49,444 bases of DNA from Fodinibacter sp038210185 (GCA_038210185.1 JBBQWX010000012.1:1-49444); one strand, 5' to 3'. Numbered from the stretch's first letter, positions 8,674 through 17,415 are shown. Translations and numbers: made by a program. The notes: generated from the sequence alone by a model not told the origin.

Positions 8674-9933
8674 TCAGGAGGAGGCGAGCTCGCGCGAGCG
8701 GCGCAGCGCCAGCTCGGCCAGCGCGGCCGCGACGTCGGGCACGATCGCGTCGTCGAAGGCCGCCCGCGGCGAGTGGTTGTCCTCGGCGTCGTGGTGGTCG
8801 GCGTGCGCGCAGGCTGACACGTTGAGGTAGGCGCCCGGTACCTGCTCGAGCACGAAGGACATGTCCTCCGACCCGGCCTCGGGGTCGACCATGTCGGCCC
8901 ACCGGTCGGCCCCGAACAGGTCGGCCACCACGCCCTGTGCGAACGCCTGCTCCTCGGCGTCGTTGACGGTGACGGGGTAGCCGTTGCCGATGGTCACCTC
9001 GGCAGTCAGGCCGTGCGCGGACGCGACCCCCTGGGCCACCCGGGTGAACACCTCGTGGGCCTTGCCGCGATGCTCGGGCGAGAAGGTGCGCAGCGACGCC
9101 TCGATGTGGGCGTCGTCCGGGATGATGTTGTCCTTGGTTCCGGCGGCGACCTTGCCGACGGTGAGCACCACGGGGTCCCAGATGCTGAACTGCCGGGTCA
9201 CCGCGGTCTGGAAGGCCAGCACGATCTCGCACGCCACCGGCACCGGGTCGCGCGTGCGGTCCGGCGCCGACCCGTGCCCGCCGAGGCCGTGCACCACCAC
9301 CGACACCTCGTCGGCCGCCGCCATCAACGTGCCCGGGCGGCCGAACCACGTGCCGAACGGGTGGTCGGCCGAGTAGACGTGCACGGCATACGCGGCGTCG
9401 ACCCGCCGGCCGGCCGCCTCGAGCAGCCCCTCACGGATCATCGGCTCGGCCCCGCCGGGGCCCTCCTCCGCGGGCTGGAACATCAGCACGACGTCGCCGA
9501 CGAGCCAGTCGCGCAGCTCGTGCAGGATGCGCGCCGCTCCGACCAGCCCGGCCACGTGCAGGTCGTGCCCGCACGCGTGCATCAGGCCCGGCCGCTGCGA
9601 CGCGTAGTCGGCGTCGACCTCCTCGGTGACCGGCAGCGCGTCCATGTCACCGCGCAGCAGCACCACCGGCCGCTCCCCCGACACCGGTGCCCGGCCACGC
9701 AGCACCGCGACGACCGAGCTCAGCTCCTGCCCGGTGGTCACCTCGAGGTCGAGCCCGGTCATCGCCTCGAGCACCACGGCCTGGGTGTCGGGCAGGTGCA
9801 GCCCCAGCTCGGGGATGCGGTGCAGCCGACGTCGCAGCTCCACGAGCTCGGGGCCGATGCGGCGGGAGACGGCGAGGGCGTCGGGGGCCTCGGGGGCCTC
9901 GGGGGCCTCGGGGGCCTCGGGGGCCTCGGTCAC
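8674..9933 (-). CDS. M20 family metallopeptidase / amidohydrolase
   Basis: A 419-residue protein from a GTG at 9933, preceded by a GAGAGGA ribosome site 5 bases upstream. M20D (hippurate hydrolase/IAA-amino-acid hydrolase type) features: LRGDMDALPV, HACGHDLHVAGL (metal Asp/His pair), MFQPAEEGPGGA (catalytic Glu pair), a dimerisation lid around residues 200-310 with GGHGSAPDRTRDP, and the late GSEDMSFVLEQVPG metal-binding block. It should hydrolyse N-acyl or aminoacyl amide bonds in the cytoplasm. The N-terminus carries a run of six Glu-Ala-Pro repeats encoded by a 9-bp tandem repeat, not part of the family fold. It follows the PrsW-like gene by 26 bp and is probably co-transcribed. Confidence 0.9.
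   Translation of the reverse strand: MTEAPEAPEAPEAPEAPDALAVSRRIGPELVELRRRLHRIPELGLHLPDTQAVVLEAMTGLDLEVTTGQELSSVVAVLRGRAPVSGERPVVLLRGDMDALPVTEEVDADYASQRPGLMHACGHDLHVAGLVGAARILHELRDWLVGDVVLMFQPAEEGPGGAEPMIREGLLEAAGRRVDAAYAVHVYSADHPFGTWFGRPGTLMAAADEVSVVVHGLGGHGSAPDRTRDPVPVACEIVLAFQTAVTRQFSIWDPVVLTVGKVAAGTKDNIIPDDAHIEASLRTFSPEHRGKAHEVFTRVAQGVASAHGLTAEVTIGNGYPVTVNDAEEQAFAQGVVADLFGADRWADMVDPEAGSEDMSFVLEQVPGAYLNVSACAHADHHDAEDNHSPRAAFDDAIVPDVAAALAELALRRSRELASS
9873..9927. repeat. 9-bp tandem repeat encoding Glu-Ala-Pro
   Basis: About six copies of a 9-bp unit (GGGGCCTCG on the plus strand) lie inside the 5' end of the M20 peptidase gene. They encode (EAP)n in a disordered N-terminal extension. The unit is a multiple of three, so copy changes stay in frame. 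Confidence 0.8.
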
Positions 9934-9959
9934 GGTGGTCCTCTCGGTCGGGTTCGATG

Positions 9960-11123
9960 TCAGGCGCCCGGCATCCCGACGAACTCGGCGCGCCGGGCGC
10001 GCAGCGCCTCGAGCAGCTCGTGCTCGTGTGCGACGGCGTGCTCGTCGGCGGCCGAGTGGGACATCCGGTGGCGTAGCAGCGCGAGCTCGCTCGCGGTGTC
10101 CTGGAAGCCTCGCATCGCTGCCAGCCCACGGCGCCCGGTGTTGGCGCGCGCCCAGGCCCGCGCCTCCCGGCGGCGAGGCATGGACGCGAGCATCGTCACC
10201 TCGGCCGCCGAGAGCCAGCCGGCGTCCGCATACGGCCGCAGGAACTGCCCGATGAGGCGACCCTCGCGACGTCGGACCCAGCCGACGAACCCGAGGAAGG
10301 CCAGGAAGATCGGCACCTCGACCAGCACGTAGACGACAACCATCCCGCGGCCGCCCGACACTGCCGCGAGGTTCCACAGGGCATGGCTGAGCACCGCGAG
10401 GAGGTAGCCGAGGACGGGCCCGAGGACGCGCGGCAGCCAGGTGCGGCTCGTCGCCGCCACCCCCACACCGATGCCGAACAGCACGGAGAACATCGGGTGG
10501 GCGAACGGGGACAGCAGGCCGCGGGCCACGAACGTGGCGGTGAACGCCTCGCTGCCGCCCTGGCTGTAGGCCGTGGCGAGGTACTGGATGTTCTCGGTGA
10601 AGGCGAAGCCCGCGGCGCAGATGCCGGCGTAGACCATGCCGTCGTTCACCCCGTCGAACTCGCGCCGCACGAGCCACCACACCAGCAGCACGAGCAGGCC
10701 CTTGGCGGCCTCCTCCACGAAGGGCGCCACGAGCACCGCGGTGGTCTGCAGGGCGGCCTGCGGGTCGGTCGTCGCCTCGAGCACGGCGATCGCCCCGGTG
10801 TTGAACGCCGCCGCGGCCACGGCTGCGACGAGCGCCCCCCACAGGAACGCACCCACGAGGTAGCGGGTGGGCTCGGACTCGAAGCGGTCGAGCCACAGGA
10901 AGGCCGGGACGACGATGCCGAGCGGCACGAGAGCCACGGCCAGGGCGAGCAGGGCGGTCTGCACGCCGAAGGCCACGCCGAGGTAGACGGACACGACGAG
11001 CGCGGCCAGCAGGAAGCCCACGGCTGCCACCCCGGTGAGCAGCCAACCGCGCAGCGCCGGCCTCGTCGTGGGGTCACGGCGGGTGTGAGACGACATCGGC
11101 CGCGCCGCCAGCTGCCCGCTCAT
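9960..11123 (-). CDS. PrsW family intramembrane metalloprotease
   Basis: A 387-residue protein with about eight membrane helices. It carries the PrsW family signatures in order: APFVEEAAKGLLVL (EExxK), FAFTENIQYL (ExxQYL-type), HPMFSVLFG and the final SHALWNLAA His motif. These supply metal ligands in the CPBP/PrsW superfamily. Family members cleave membrane substrates, in Bacillus an anti-sigma factor; the target here is unknown. A cytoplasmic tail of about 110 residues follows the last helix. An internal ATG (MSSHTRRD) at 11096 is an alternative start. Upstream in an operon with the M20 peptidase. Confidence 0.87.
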   Translation of the reverse strand: MSGQLAARPMSSHTRRDPTTRPALRGWLLTGVAAVGFLLAALVVSVYLGVAFGVQTALLALAVALVPLGIVVPAFLWLDRFESEPTRYLVGAFLWGALVAAVAAAAFNTGAIAVLEATTDPQAALQTTAVLVAPFVEEAAKGLLVLLVWWLVRREFDGVNDGMVYAGICAAGFAFTENIQYLATAYSQGGSEAFTATFVARGLLSPFAHPMFSVLFGIGVGVAATSRTWLPRVLGPVLGYLLAVLSHALWNLAAVSGGRGMVVVYVLVEVPIFLAFLGFVGWVRRREGRLIGQFLRPYADAGWLSAAEVTMLASMPRRREARAWARANTGRRGLAAMRGFQDTASELALLRHRMSHSAADEHAVAHEHELLEALRARRAEFVGMPGA

Positions 11124-11194
11124 GGCACGCGACCCTAGTGCAGGCCGGCCGTGCGCCAGCGGCCTGTCACCGGCTGCGGCCTAGCATGGCCCCC

Positions 11195-11860
11195 ATGACC
11201 ACCCCGGGGACCGACCGCGCGCACACCGACCGCATCGTCTGGATCGACTGCGAGATGACCGGGCTGTCGCTCGAGAGCGACGCGCTCGTCGAGGTCGCCG
11301 CGCTGGTCACCGACTACGAGCTCACCGTGCTCGGCGACGGCGTCGACGTCGTCATCCGGCCGCCCGAGGCCGCCCTGACCCAGATGGGTGACTTCGTGCG
11401 CGACATGCACATCGGGTCGGGCCTGCTCGACCAGCTGGCGGAGGGGGTCACGCTCGAGGCCGCCGAGGCGATGGTACTGGACTACGTGAAGCAGTTCGTG
11501 CCCGAGCCAGGCAAGGCGCCCCTCGGCGGCAACACGGTCGCGACCGACCGGGCCTTCCTCGCTCGTGACATGGCCGAGCTCGAGACGCACCTGCACTACC
11601 GGATCATCGACGTCTCCTCGATCAAGGAGCTCTCGCGCCGCTGGTTCCCCCGCGCGTACTTCGCGGCCCCCACCAAGAGCGGCGGCCACCGGGCGCTCGC
11701 CGACATCCGCGAGTCGATCGCCGAGCTGCGCTACTACCGTGAGGCCGTGTTCGTGCCGCCGCCCGGCCCCTCGACGGAGCAGGCCCGCGTGCTCGCGGCC
11801 CGTCACGTCGTCGACCACCACGTCGTCGACCCGGGCGCGGTCGGGAGCACCCCCGAGTAG
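11195..11860 (+). CDS. orn: oligoribonuclease
   Basis: A 221-residue DEDDh exonuclease that degrades 2-5 nt RNAs (nanoRNA, pGpG) in the cytoplasm. Motifs: WIDCEMTGL (Exo I Asp/Glu), NTVATDRAFL (Exo II Asp), YRIIDVSSIKELSRRW, and GGHRALADI with the general-base His and last Asp. The C-terminus runs about 20 residues beyond the enterobacterial enzyme. ATG at 11195 chosen; an in-frame ATG at 11186 would add three residues. It diverges from the PrsW gene and is followed by tRNA-His, a common actinobacterial neighbour. Confidence 0.95.
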   Translation: MTTPGTDRAHTDRIVWIDCEMTGLSLESDALVEVAALVTDYELTVLGDGVDVVIRPPEAALTQMGDFVRDMHIGSGLLDQLAEGVTLEAAEAMVLDYVKQFVPEPGKAPLGGNTVATDRAFLARDMAELETHLHYRIIDVSSIKELSRRWFPRAYFAAPTKSGGHRALADIRESIAELRYYREAVFVPPPGPSTEQARVLAARHVVDHHVVDPGAVGSTPE

Positions 11861-11920
11861 CAGGTACGATGGTGCGCGCTACGGGCGCAACGTATCCTCG
11901 GATGCCGGGCGCCCGTCATG

Positions 11921-11996
11921 GTGGGTGTAGCTCAGCTGGTAGAGCACCTGGTTGTGGTCCAGGTGGCCGCGGGTTCAAGTCCCGTCACTCACCCCA
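11921..11996 (+). tRNA. tRNA-His (GTG anticodon)
   Basis: Cloverleaf with a 7-bp acceptor stem (GTGGGTG with CACTCAC, one G-U), D-loop AGCTGGTAGA, anticodon loop with GTG, T-loop TTCAAGT, C at the discriminator position and an encoded CCA. A G at 11920 can pair with the discriminator C as the extra 5' base (G-1) that defines histidine tRNAs. Confidence 0.95.
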
Positions 11997-12004
11997 CACC
12001 GAGC

Positions 12005-12036
12005 AACCCCCGATCCGCTGGCGCGGGTCGGGGGTT
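12005..12036 (+). terminator. hairpin terminator after tRNA-His
   Basis: AACCCCCGA at 12005-12013 pairs perfectly with TCGGGGGTT at 12028-12036, and TCCG pairs with CGGG inside it, leaving a 6-base loop. No U-run follows, as is common in high-GC actinobacteria. It starts 8 bases after the tRNA end. Confidence 0.75.
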
Positions 12037-12148
12037 CGCGCGTCCCGCGCCTCAGGACGGTGGTCCGCTGAGCTGACCCTCGAGGCTGCTCCGCGCGGAA
12101 TTCGGGGGCCATGGCTCGTCGGAGGTCGCACTTTGCGAGGATGGCCGC

Positions 12149-12799
12149 ATGTTCTCCCGTCGTTTCGCCGCCGTCGTCACCGTCGTCATCGTGCTCGCCT
12201 TCGTTGTCGTGGCCGTTGCCCCGGCGTTCGCAGCGGGCTCGGCGGCCGCGCTGCCGATGCACGCCCGGCTCGCCTCGTCGACCCCGGCTGACGGTGCGAC
12301 CGTGCAGAGCGCCGACGAGGTCGTGCTGACCTTCAACGAGAACGTCAACCCGGACTTCGTCGCCGTGAAGGTCACCGGCCCGGCCGGCTCCGAGGTCGAG
12401 GGCGACCCGACCGTCGACGGCCGCAAGGTGAGGCAGCCCCTGGCCGCGGACCTGCCGGCGGGGCGGCACAAGGTCACCTACCGGGTGGTCAGCGCCGACG
12501 GCCACCCCGTCGCGGGCACCTTGACGTTCACCACCGCGGCGCCACCGGCATCCGCCTCCCCGACCACCTCCGCGACCGCCACGGCCAGCGCCACGGCCAC
12601 GGCGACCCCCACGACGACCACCGCGTCGCCCACCCCCAGCACGGCAGCGGCACCGGTCTCGGGGAACGCCGACGACGGCATCCCCTGGCTGGTCATCGCG
12701 GTCGTGGGGATCGTCGCCGCCGTCGGCCTGGGCGGGCTGCTGCGTCTCCGCACTCGTCCGAGAACCCACCCGAACAACGGGCGCACACCACCGGCCTGA
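12149..12799 (+). CDS. CopC-domain secreted or anchored protein
   Basis: A 216-residue protein with a signal peptide (RR, a long hydrophobic core, AFA cleavage region near residue 29), a CopC domain (HARLASSTPADGA... ADEVVLTFNENVNP ... YRVVSADGHPVAGTLTFT) over about residues 37-135, a Ser/Thr/Ala/Pro-rich linker, and a C-terminal membrane helix with a positive tail. CopC domains bind copper outside the membrane; the N-terminal His after cleavage and the SADGHP His are the usual Cu(II) ligands. The fused CopD permease half is absent. Stands alone between two tRNA genes. Confidence 0.87.
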   Translation: MFSRRFAAVVTVVIVLAFVVVAVAPAFAAGSAAALPMHARLASSTPADGATVQSADEVVLTFNENVNPDFVAVKVTGPAGSEVEGDPTVDGRKVRQPLAADLPAGRHKVTYRVVSADGHPVAGTLTFTTAAPPASASPTTSATATASATATATPTTTTASPTPSTAAAPVSGNADDGIPWLVIAVVGIVAAVGLGGLLRLRTRPRTHPNNGRTPPA

Positions 12800-12841
12800 C
12801 CGATTTCGCCGGGACGGCGGCGTGCTGATAATGTCTTCGTC

Positions 12842-12919
<78 letters not shown>

Positions 12920-12974
12920 CCACTTCCCGAGCGCGAGGCTCCCCCGTCGTGGAGAGCCTCAGCCAGATGCGGCC

Positions 12975-13316
12975 TCAGAGGTAGAGACCGGTGCTGCCCT
13001 CGGTCACCCGGGTGGCCGCGACGGCGTGCAGGTCGCGCTCACGCAGCAACAGGTAGTCCTTGGCGCCGATCTCGACCTCGGCGCGCTCGTCGGGGTCGAA
13101 CAGCACGCGGTCGCCGACCTCGACCTGGCGCACGTTGGGCCCGGTGGCCACGACGGCACCCCACGACAGGCGCTTGCCGACGCTGGCCGTCGCCGGGATG
13201 ACGATGCCGCCGCCGGAGCGGCGCTCGCCCTCCTCGCCCTCGACGCTGACGAGGACGCGGTCGTGCAGCATCCGGACGGGGAGGCGCGACTTCGCCTCCG
13301 CCGCGCGGGGAGCCAT
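12975..13316 (-). CDS. GroES-like co-chaperonin family protein
   Basis: About 113 residues from ATG at 13316. It has the Cpn10 fold features: RMLHDRVLVSVEG at the start, a mobile-loop-like RRSGGGIVIP, GAVVATGPN and VGDRVLFDPDERAEVEI. It is not adjacent to groEL and is diverged from classical GroES, so it is better called a GroES-like paralogue than GroES. The start is 2 bases from the stop of the DUF3618 gene (TGAGATG), implying translational coupling. Function beyond the fold is unknown. Confidence 0.82.
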   Translation of the reverse strand: MAPRAAEAKSRLPVRMLHDRVLVSVEGEEGERRSGGGIVIPATASVGKRLSWGAVVATGPNVRQVEVGDRVLFDPDERAEVEIGAKDYLLLRERDLHAVAATRVTEGSTGLYL

Positions 13317-13317
13317 C

Positions 13318-13629
13318 TCAGCCGCGGCGGAGTCGACGGTAGACGAGCCAGCCACCCACGACGGCGACGACCGCCACGACGGCGGCGAGGCGCTCGACGC
13401 GCAGGTCGCCCTCCGGGGTGGTGGCGACGTCGGCGAAGCGAGCCTTGGCGGCCTCAGTCTGCCGGGAGAGGATCGTCTTCGGGCTGACCCGGTGGGCCAG
13501 CTCGTCGATGGTCTGGGCCAGGCGGTCGCGCCGGGCGGAGATCTCGGCCTCGAGCGCGGGGATCGAAACGGGGGCCGGTGCGGGAGTCGCCGCCGCGGTG
13601 GCGTCGTCGGCGGGCTGCGTGGTGCTCAT
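13318..13629 (-). CDS. DUF3618 domain membrane protein
   Basis: A 103-residue protein starting MSTTQPAD. An Ala/Pro-rich N-terminus leads to a DUF3618 helix (ALEAEISARRDRLAQTIDEL followed by AHRVSPKTI) and one C-terminal membrane helix (AVVAVVAVVGGWLVYRR). DUF3618 proteins are small single-pass actinobacterial proteins of unknown role. It lies 7 bases downstream of the peroxiredoxin gene and directly upstream of the GroES-like gene, so all three probably form one operon. Confidence 0.85.
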   Translation of the reverse strand: MSTTQPADDATAAATPAPAPVSIPALEAEISARRDRLAQTIDELAHRVSPKTILSRQTEAAKARFADVATTPEGDLRVERLAAVVAVVAVVGGWLVYRRLRRG

Positions 13630-13636
13630 GAGGTCC

Positions 13637-14107
13637 TCACTCGAGTCCGAGGTCGCGGCGGAGCTTTGCGACGTGGCCTGTGGCCTTGACGTTGTACCAG
13701 GCGTGGGAGACCGTTCCGGCCCCGTCGACCACGAGCGTGCTGCGGATGACACCCTCGACGGTCCTGCCGTAGAGCTTCTTCTCCCCGAACGCACCCCACC
13801 GCTTCATCACGGACCGGTCGGCGTCGGACAGCAGCGTGATGGTCAGCCCCTCCTTGTCGCGGAACTTCGCGAGCTTCGTCGGGGCGTCGGGCGAGATGCC
13901 GAGCACGGTGTAGCCCTGCGCCTTCAGCGACTCCAGCGAGTCGCTGAACTCGCACGCCTGCGTCGTGCACCCCGGGGTCATCGCCGCCGGGTAGAAGTAG
14001 ACGATCACGTTGCCGCCGCGCAGGTCGCCGAGCGCCACCTGCGACCCGGTGTCGTCGGGCAGCGTGAAGTCGGGGGCGGTGTCGCCGGGGCTGAGCCGGT
14101 CACCCAC
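13637..14107 (-). CDS. bcp: thioredoxin-dependent peroxiredoxin (BCP family)
   Basis: A 156-residue AhpC/TSA-fold protein from GTG at 14107, preceded by a GAGGAGG ribosome site. Peroxidatic motif PAAMTPGCTTQACEF with the peroxidatic Cys in TPGC and a second Cys five residues on, the atypical two-Cys BCP pattern. Reduces peroxides in the cytoplasm using thioredoxin. First gene of the leftward operon with DUF3618 and the GroES-like gene. Confidence 0.92.
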   Translation of the reverse strand: MGDRLSPGDTAPDFTLPDDTGSQVALGDLRGGNVIVYFYPAAMTPGCTTQACEFSDSLESLKAQGYTVLGISPDAPTKLAKFRDKEGLTITLLSDADRSVMKRWGAFGEKKLYGRTVEGVIRSTLVVDGAGTVSHAWYNVKATGHVAKLRRDLGLE

Positions 14108-14223
14108 GTCGGGCCTCCTCGTTCGTGTGGTCGATGCTGAAGCCCAACCTACCCCGACGTCACAGGTCCGGAACGGGGGCCCGCACACCCGGGTTCGCCG
14201 AGGTCGGCGAGGCAACCGTGTCG

Positions 14224-14305
14224 TGCGCAAGGCGGGACTCGAACCCGCACACCCGAAGGAACCAGAACCTAAATCTGGCGCGTCTACCAGTTCCGCCACT
14301 TGCGC
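14224..14305 (-). tRNA. tRNA-Leu (TAG anticodon)
   Basis: Minus-strand class II tRNA with acceptor stem GCGCAAG/CTTGCGC, D-arm TGGCGGAACTGGTAGACGCG, anticodon loop ATTTAGG (TAG), a long variable arm TTCCTTCGGGTGTG, and T-arm GCGGGTTCGAGTCCCGC. CCA is not encoded, unlike the His and Lys tRNAs here. Confidence 0.94.
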
Positions 14306-14379
14306 GCAGGAGCCAAGGGTATGCCGTGCACCGGACGGCGAGGAAACCGTGTCGACTCCGCGAGAGGATGCCGGCGGCG

Positions 14380-15015
14380 TCAGGCGAGAAGGGCGCGCAG
14401 GACCGGCTCGAGGGCACGGAAGGCATTGCCGCGGTGCGAGATCGCGTTCTTCTCCAGGTCGGAGTACTCGGCCAGGGTGCGGCTGTCGCCGTCCGGCACG
14501 AACACCGGGTCGTAACCGAACCCGTTGGAGCCGCGCGGCGCGCGCACGAGCCGGCCGGTGACGCGGCCCTCGACGCCTTCGACGCGGCCGTCCGGCAGCG
14601 CCACGACGGCCGCGCACACGAAGGCGGCGGCGCGGTGCTCCTCGGGCACGTCACCGACCTGCTCGAGCAGCAGCTCGAGGTTGGCGCGGTCGCGCTCGGC
14701 ACGCCCGGCATCCGGGCCCGCCGTGGACCCCGACCACCGGGCCGAGAAGACGCCGGGGGCACCGCCCAGAACGTCGACCGCGAGCCCTGAGTCGTCGGCC
14801 ACGGCGGGCAGGCCGGTGGCCTGCGCGAGCGCGACGGCCTTGAGCCGGGCATTGCCGAGAAAGGTCACCTCGGTCTCGGCGACGTCCGGGGCCCCCTCGA
14901 CGTCGTCGGCGCCCAGCACCTGAAGCCCCAGGTCGTCGACCAGCCCGGCGAGGATCTGCCGCAGCTCGTGGACCTTGTGCTCGTTGCGAGTGGCGAGCAC
15001 GAGCCGGCGGGTCAC
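14380..15015 (-). CDS. rdgB: XTP/dITP pyrophosphatase (HAM1/RdgB)
   Basis: A 211-residue protein that hydrolyses non-canonical purine NTPs (dITP, XTP) to monophosphates, cleaning the nucleotide pool. Family motifs: LATRNEHKVHELRQIL at the N-terminus, TFLGNARLKA, the metal site VADDSGLAVD, GSNGFGYDPVF and the C-terminal KNAISHRGNAFRAL. Overlaps the 3' end of rph by 4 bp, the conserved rph-rdgB order of actinobacteria. Confidence 0.95.
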   Translation of the reverse strand: MTRRLVLATRNEHKVHELRQILAGLVDDLGLQVLGADDVEGAPDVAETEVTFLGNARLKAVALAQATGLPAVADDSGLAVDVLGGAPGVFSARWSGSTAGPDAGRAERDRANLELLLEQVGDVPEEHRAAAFVCAAVVALPDGRVEGVEGRVTGRLVRAPRGSNGFGYDPVFVPDGDSRTLAEYSDLEKNAISHRGNAFRALEPVLRALLA

Positions 15016-15776
15016 GCGAGCCGCTCCCGGGCGGGGGCCGCGAGCGCCTCCTGCTGGAGTCGTCCCAGGTCGGCGCAGCCGGTGGTCGCCAGGTCGAGCA
15101 GGTCGCCGAGCACCGCGCGGTCGAACGCGGCGCCGGCGCCCTCGGCAGTGCCCTGCACCTCGACGAACCGACCGTCACCCGTCATCACGACGTTCATGTC
15201 GGTCTGCGCGGTGGAGTCCTCGGGGTAGTCGAGATCGAGCACCGGCCGACCGGCGACGAGCCCGACGCTCACGGCGGCGATCGACCCGGTCAACGGCTCT
15301 GCGCCGGCGGCGATCAGGCCCTTCGCGCGGGCGTCGGCCACGGCATCCGCCAGCGCCACCCACGCGCCGGTGATGGCGGCGGTGCGGGTGCCCCCGTCGG
15401 CCTGCAGTACGTCGCAGTCGAGCACGATCGTGTTCTCGCCCAGTGCCTTGGTGTCGATGACGGCGCGCAGGCTGCGGCCGACGAGCCGGCTGATCTCGTG
15501 GGTCCGGCCTCCGACCTTGCCGCGGCGCGACTCACGGTCGCTGCGGGTGTTGGTCGAGCGCGGCAGCATCTCGTACTCGGCCGTCACCCATCCGGAGCCG
15601 CGGCCCTTGAGCCAGCGCGGCACCCCCGCGGTGAATGAGGCGGCGCACAGCACGCGGGTGCGGCCGAACTCGACGAGGACGCTGCCCTCGGCGTGGTCGA
15701 GCCAGTTGCGGGTGATGCGCACCTCGCGCAGCTGGTCGGGGGCGCGGCCGTCATGGCGGGGGGTCTGGTCAGGCAT
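15012..15776 (-). CDS. rph: ribonuclease PH
   Basis: A 254-residue phosphorolytic 3'-5' exoribonuclease that trims tRNA 3' ends. Motifs: VLVEFGRTRVLCAAS, GWVTAEYEMLPRSTNTRSDR, the phosphate-binding RLVGRSLRAVID, DCDVLQADGGTRTAAITGA and LDLDYPEDSTAQTDMN. ATG at 15776 chosen because the alignable start (GRAPDQLREV) follows closely; the open frame continues upstream without family similarity. Co-transcribed with rdgB, 47 bp after the metallo-hydrolase. Confidence 0.95.
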   Translation of the reverse strand: MPDQTPRHDGRAPDQLREVRITRNWLDHAEGSVLVEFGRTRVLCAASFTAGVPRWLKGRGSGWVTAEYEMLPRSTNTRSDRESRRGKVGGRTHEISRLVGRSLRAVIDTKALGENTIVLDCDVLQADGGTRTAAITGAWVALADAVADARAKGLIAAGAEPLTGSIAAVSVGLVAGRPVLDLDYPEDSTAQTDMNVVMTGDGRFVEVQGTAEGAGAAFDRAVLGDLLDLATTGCADLGRLQQEALAAPARERLA

Positions 15777-15823
15777 GGCCGCAAGGCTAGCCCCGCGGCG
15801 GGCGTGGCCCGAACGGCGGCGTC

Positions 15824-16591
15824 TCAGAGCTCGTAGACGACGTCGGCCCGGGCGAGCTCGACCTTGCCGGGCCACACGGCCGCCGCCTGCGCGCGGCACA
15901 CCTCGGGGTCGTTCCACGCGGGCACGTGGGTGAGCACCAACCGGCCCACTCCCCCGGCGCGCACGGCCGCCGCCGCGGCACGCGAGCCGGTCAGGTGGAT
16001 GTCGGGCACGTGGTCGCGGCCGTCGACGAACGCGGAGTCGAGCAGGGCCAGGTCGGCGCCGTGTAGCAGCGGGTCGAGGTTGGCGCAGTCGTCGGTGTCT
16101 CCGGTGAAGGCGAGGACGGCGCCGTCGGCCGCGACGCGATAGCCGAAGGCCTCGACCGGGTGGTTCACGGCGTACGGGGTCACCGTGAAGGGGCCGATGG
16201 CGAGCGGCACGGCATCCTTGACCACGTCGAAGGCGAACTGGGCCTGCATGCCGCCGGGCTCGAGGCCGTGGTACATCATCGACACCCGCTCGGCCGTGCC
16301 TGTCGGCCCGTGCACGGGGAGCCGGTCGCGCAGCGGGCCACCGGGCCGGTAGCGCCGCGTGACGTAGAGCCCGCAGAGGTCGACGCAGTGGTCAGGGTGC
16401 AGGTGGCTGAGCACCACGGCGTCGAGGTCGTCGGGCGGCAGGTGCCGCTGGAGCGCCCCGAGGGCTCCACTGCCCAGGTCGAGCAGGAGGTTCCAGGTGC
16501 GTCCGTCGGCGTCGTGCTGCACCAGGTAGGACGATGCGGGCGACTCGGGGCCGGCGAAGGAGCCCGCGCAGCCGACGACGGTGACCCTCAC
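15824..16591 (-). CDS. MBL-fold metallo-hydrolase
   Basis: A 255-residue metallo-beta-lactamase-fold hydrolase starting at GTG 16591, which overlaps the murI stop by 4 bp. Metal motif HLHPDHC (HxHxDH), later YAVNHPVEAFGY, FTGDTDDC and a final LTHVPAW. The pattern is that of RNase Z/phosphodiesterase-like proteins encoded between murI and rph in many actinobacteria, often annotated as cyclic nucleotide-degrading or unknown. Substrate not determinable here. Confidence 0.88.
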   Translation of the reverse strand: MRVTVVGCAGSFAGPESPASSYLVQHDADGRTWNLLLDLGSGALGALQRHLPPDDLDAVVLSHLHPDHCVDLCGLYVTRRYRPGGPLRDRLPVHGPTGTAERVSMMYHGLEPGGMQAQFAFDVVKDAVPLAIGPFTVTPYAVNHPVEAFGYRVAADGAVLAFTGDTDDCANLDPLLHGADLALLDSAFVDGRDHVPDIHLTGSRAAAAAVRAGGVGRLVLTHVPAWNDPEVCRAQAAAVWPGKVELARADVVYEL

Positions 16592-17415
16592 GACAGACCT
16601 GCTGTCACCGGGTGGGTCGGCGCGGTGAAGACCGGCCCCAGCCGCGAGCCGACACCGAGGAAGCGGCTGGCGAGGCGGCGGAACTCCTCCGGGTCGCCGG
16701 TGGTCGTGAAACCGTGGTCGGGCGGCGGCAGGTGGTCCGGGCGCAGCAGGTCGGCGTCGGCGAGCACCCGGTAGACGTCCTTGGCGGTCTCCTCCGCCGA
16801 CGAGACGAGCGAGACGTCGTCGCCCATGACGTAGGAGATGACCGCCGTGAGCAGCGGGTAGTGCGTGCAGCCGAGCACGAGCGTGTCGACGCCGCGGGCG
16901 CGCAGGGGGTCGAGGTACTCGTGTGCGACGCCCACCAGCTCGGGGCCACCGGTGACGCCCAGCTCGACGAACTCGACGAAGCGCGGGCACGGCACGCTGA
17001 CGACGTCGAGGTGCGGTGCCGCGGCGAAGGCGTCGAGGTAGGCCCCCGACTGGTGGGTGCCGACGGTCGAGATGACCCCGACCCGCCCCGAACGAGTGGC
17101 GGCCGCCGCACGACGCACCGCAGGGCGGATCACCTCGACCACCGGCACGTCGTAGCGCTCGCGGGCGTCGTGCAGCACGGCGGCACTGGCCGTGTTGCAG
17201 GCGATGACGAGGATCTTCACCCCGTGGTCGACGAGCCGGTCGAGACACTCCAGGGCCAGCTCGCGGGTCTGGGCGATCGGGCGCGGTCCGTAGGGGGCTC
17301 GGGCAGTGTCGCCGAAGTAGGCCACCGACTCGTATGGCAGCTGGTCGAGGATCGCCCGCATGACGGTGAGCCCGCCGTAGCCGGAGTCGAAGACCCCGAT
17401 CGGGAAGTCAGCCAC
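16588..17415 (-). CDS. murI: glutamate racemase
   Basis: A 275-residue Asp/Glu racemase that makes D-glutamate for peptidoglycan. Two catalytic Cys motifs: ACNTASA and GCTHYPLL; FDSGYGGLTV and YFGDTARAPYG near the start form the substrate site. GTG at 17415 fits family length; an upstream start at 17457 would add 14 residues. Head of the leftward run murI, MBL hydrolase, rph, rdgB. Confidence 0.95.
   Translation of the reverse strand: MADFPIGVFDSGYGGLTVMRAILDQLPYESVAYFGDTARAPYGPRPIAQTRELALECLDRLVDHGVKILVIACNTASAAVLHDARERYDVPVVEVIRPAVRRAAAATRSGRVGVISTVGTHQSGAYLDAFAAAPHLDVVSVPCPRFVEFVELGVTGGPELVGVAHEYLDPLRARGVDTLVLGCTHYPLLTAVISYVMGDDVSLVSSAEETAKDVYRVLADADLLRPDHLPPPDHGFTTTGDPEEFRRLASRFLGVGSRLGPVFTAPTHPVTAGLS

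Noticed and set aside
12975..13316. Calling the GroES-like protein the main GroES
   Set aside because: No groEL beside it and the core is diverged; a paralogue is the safer call.
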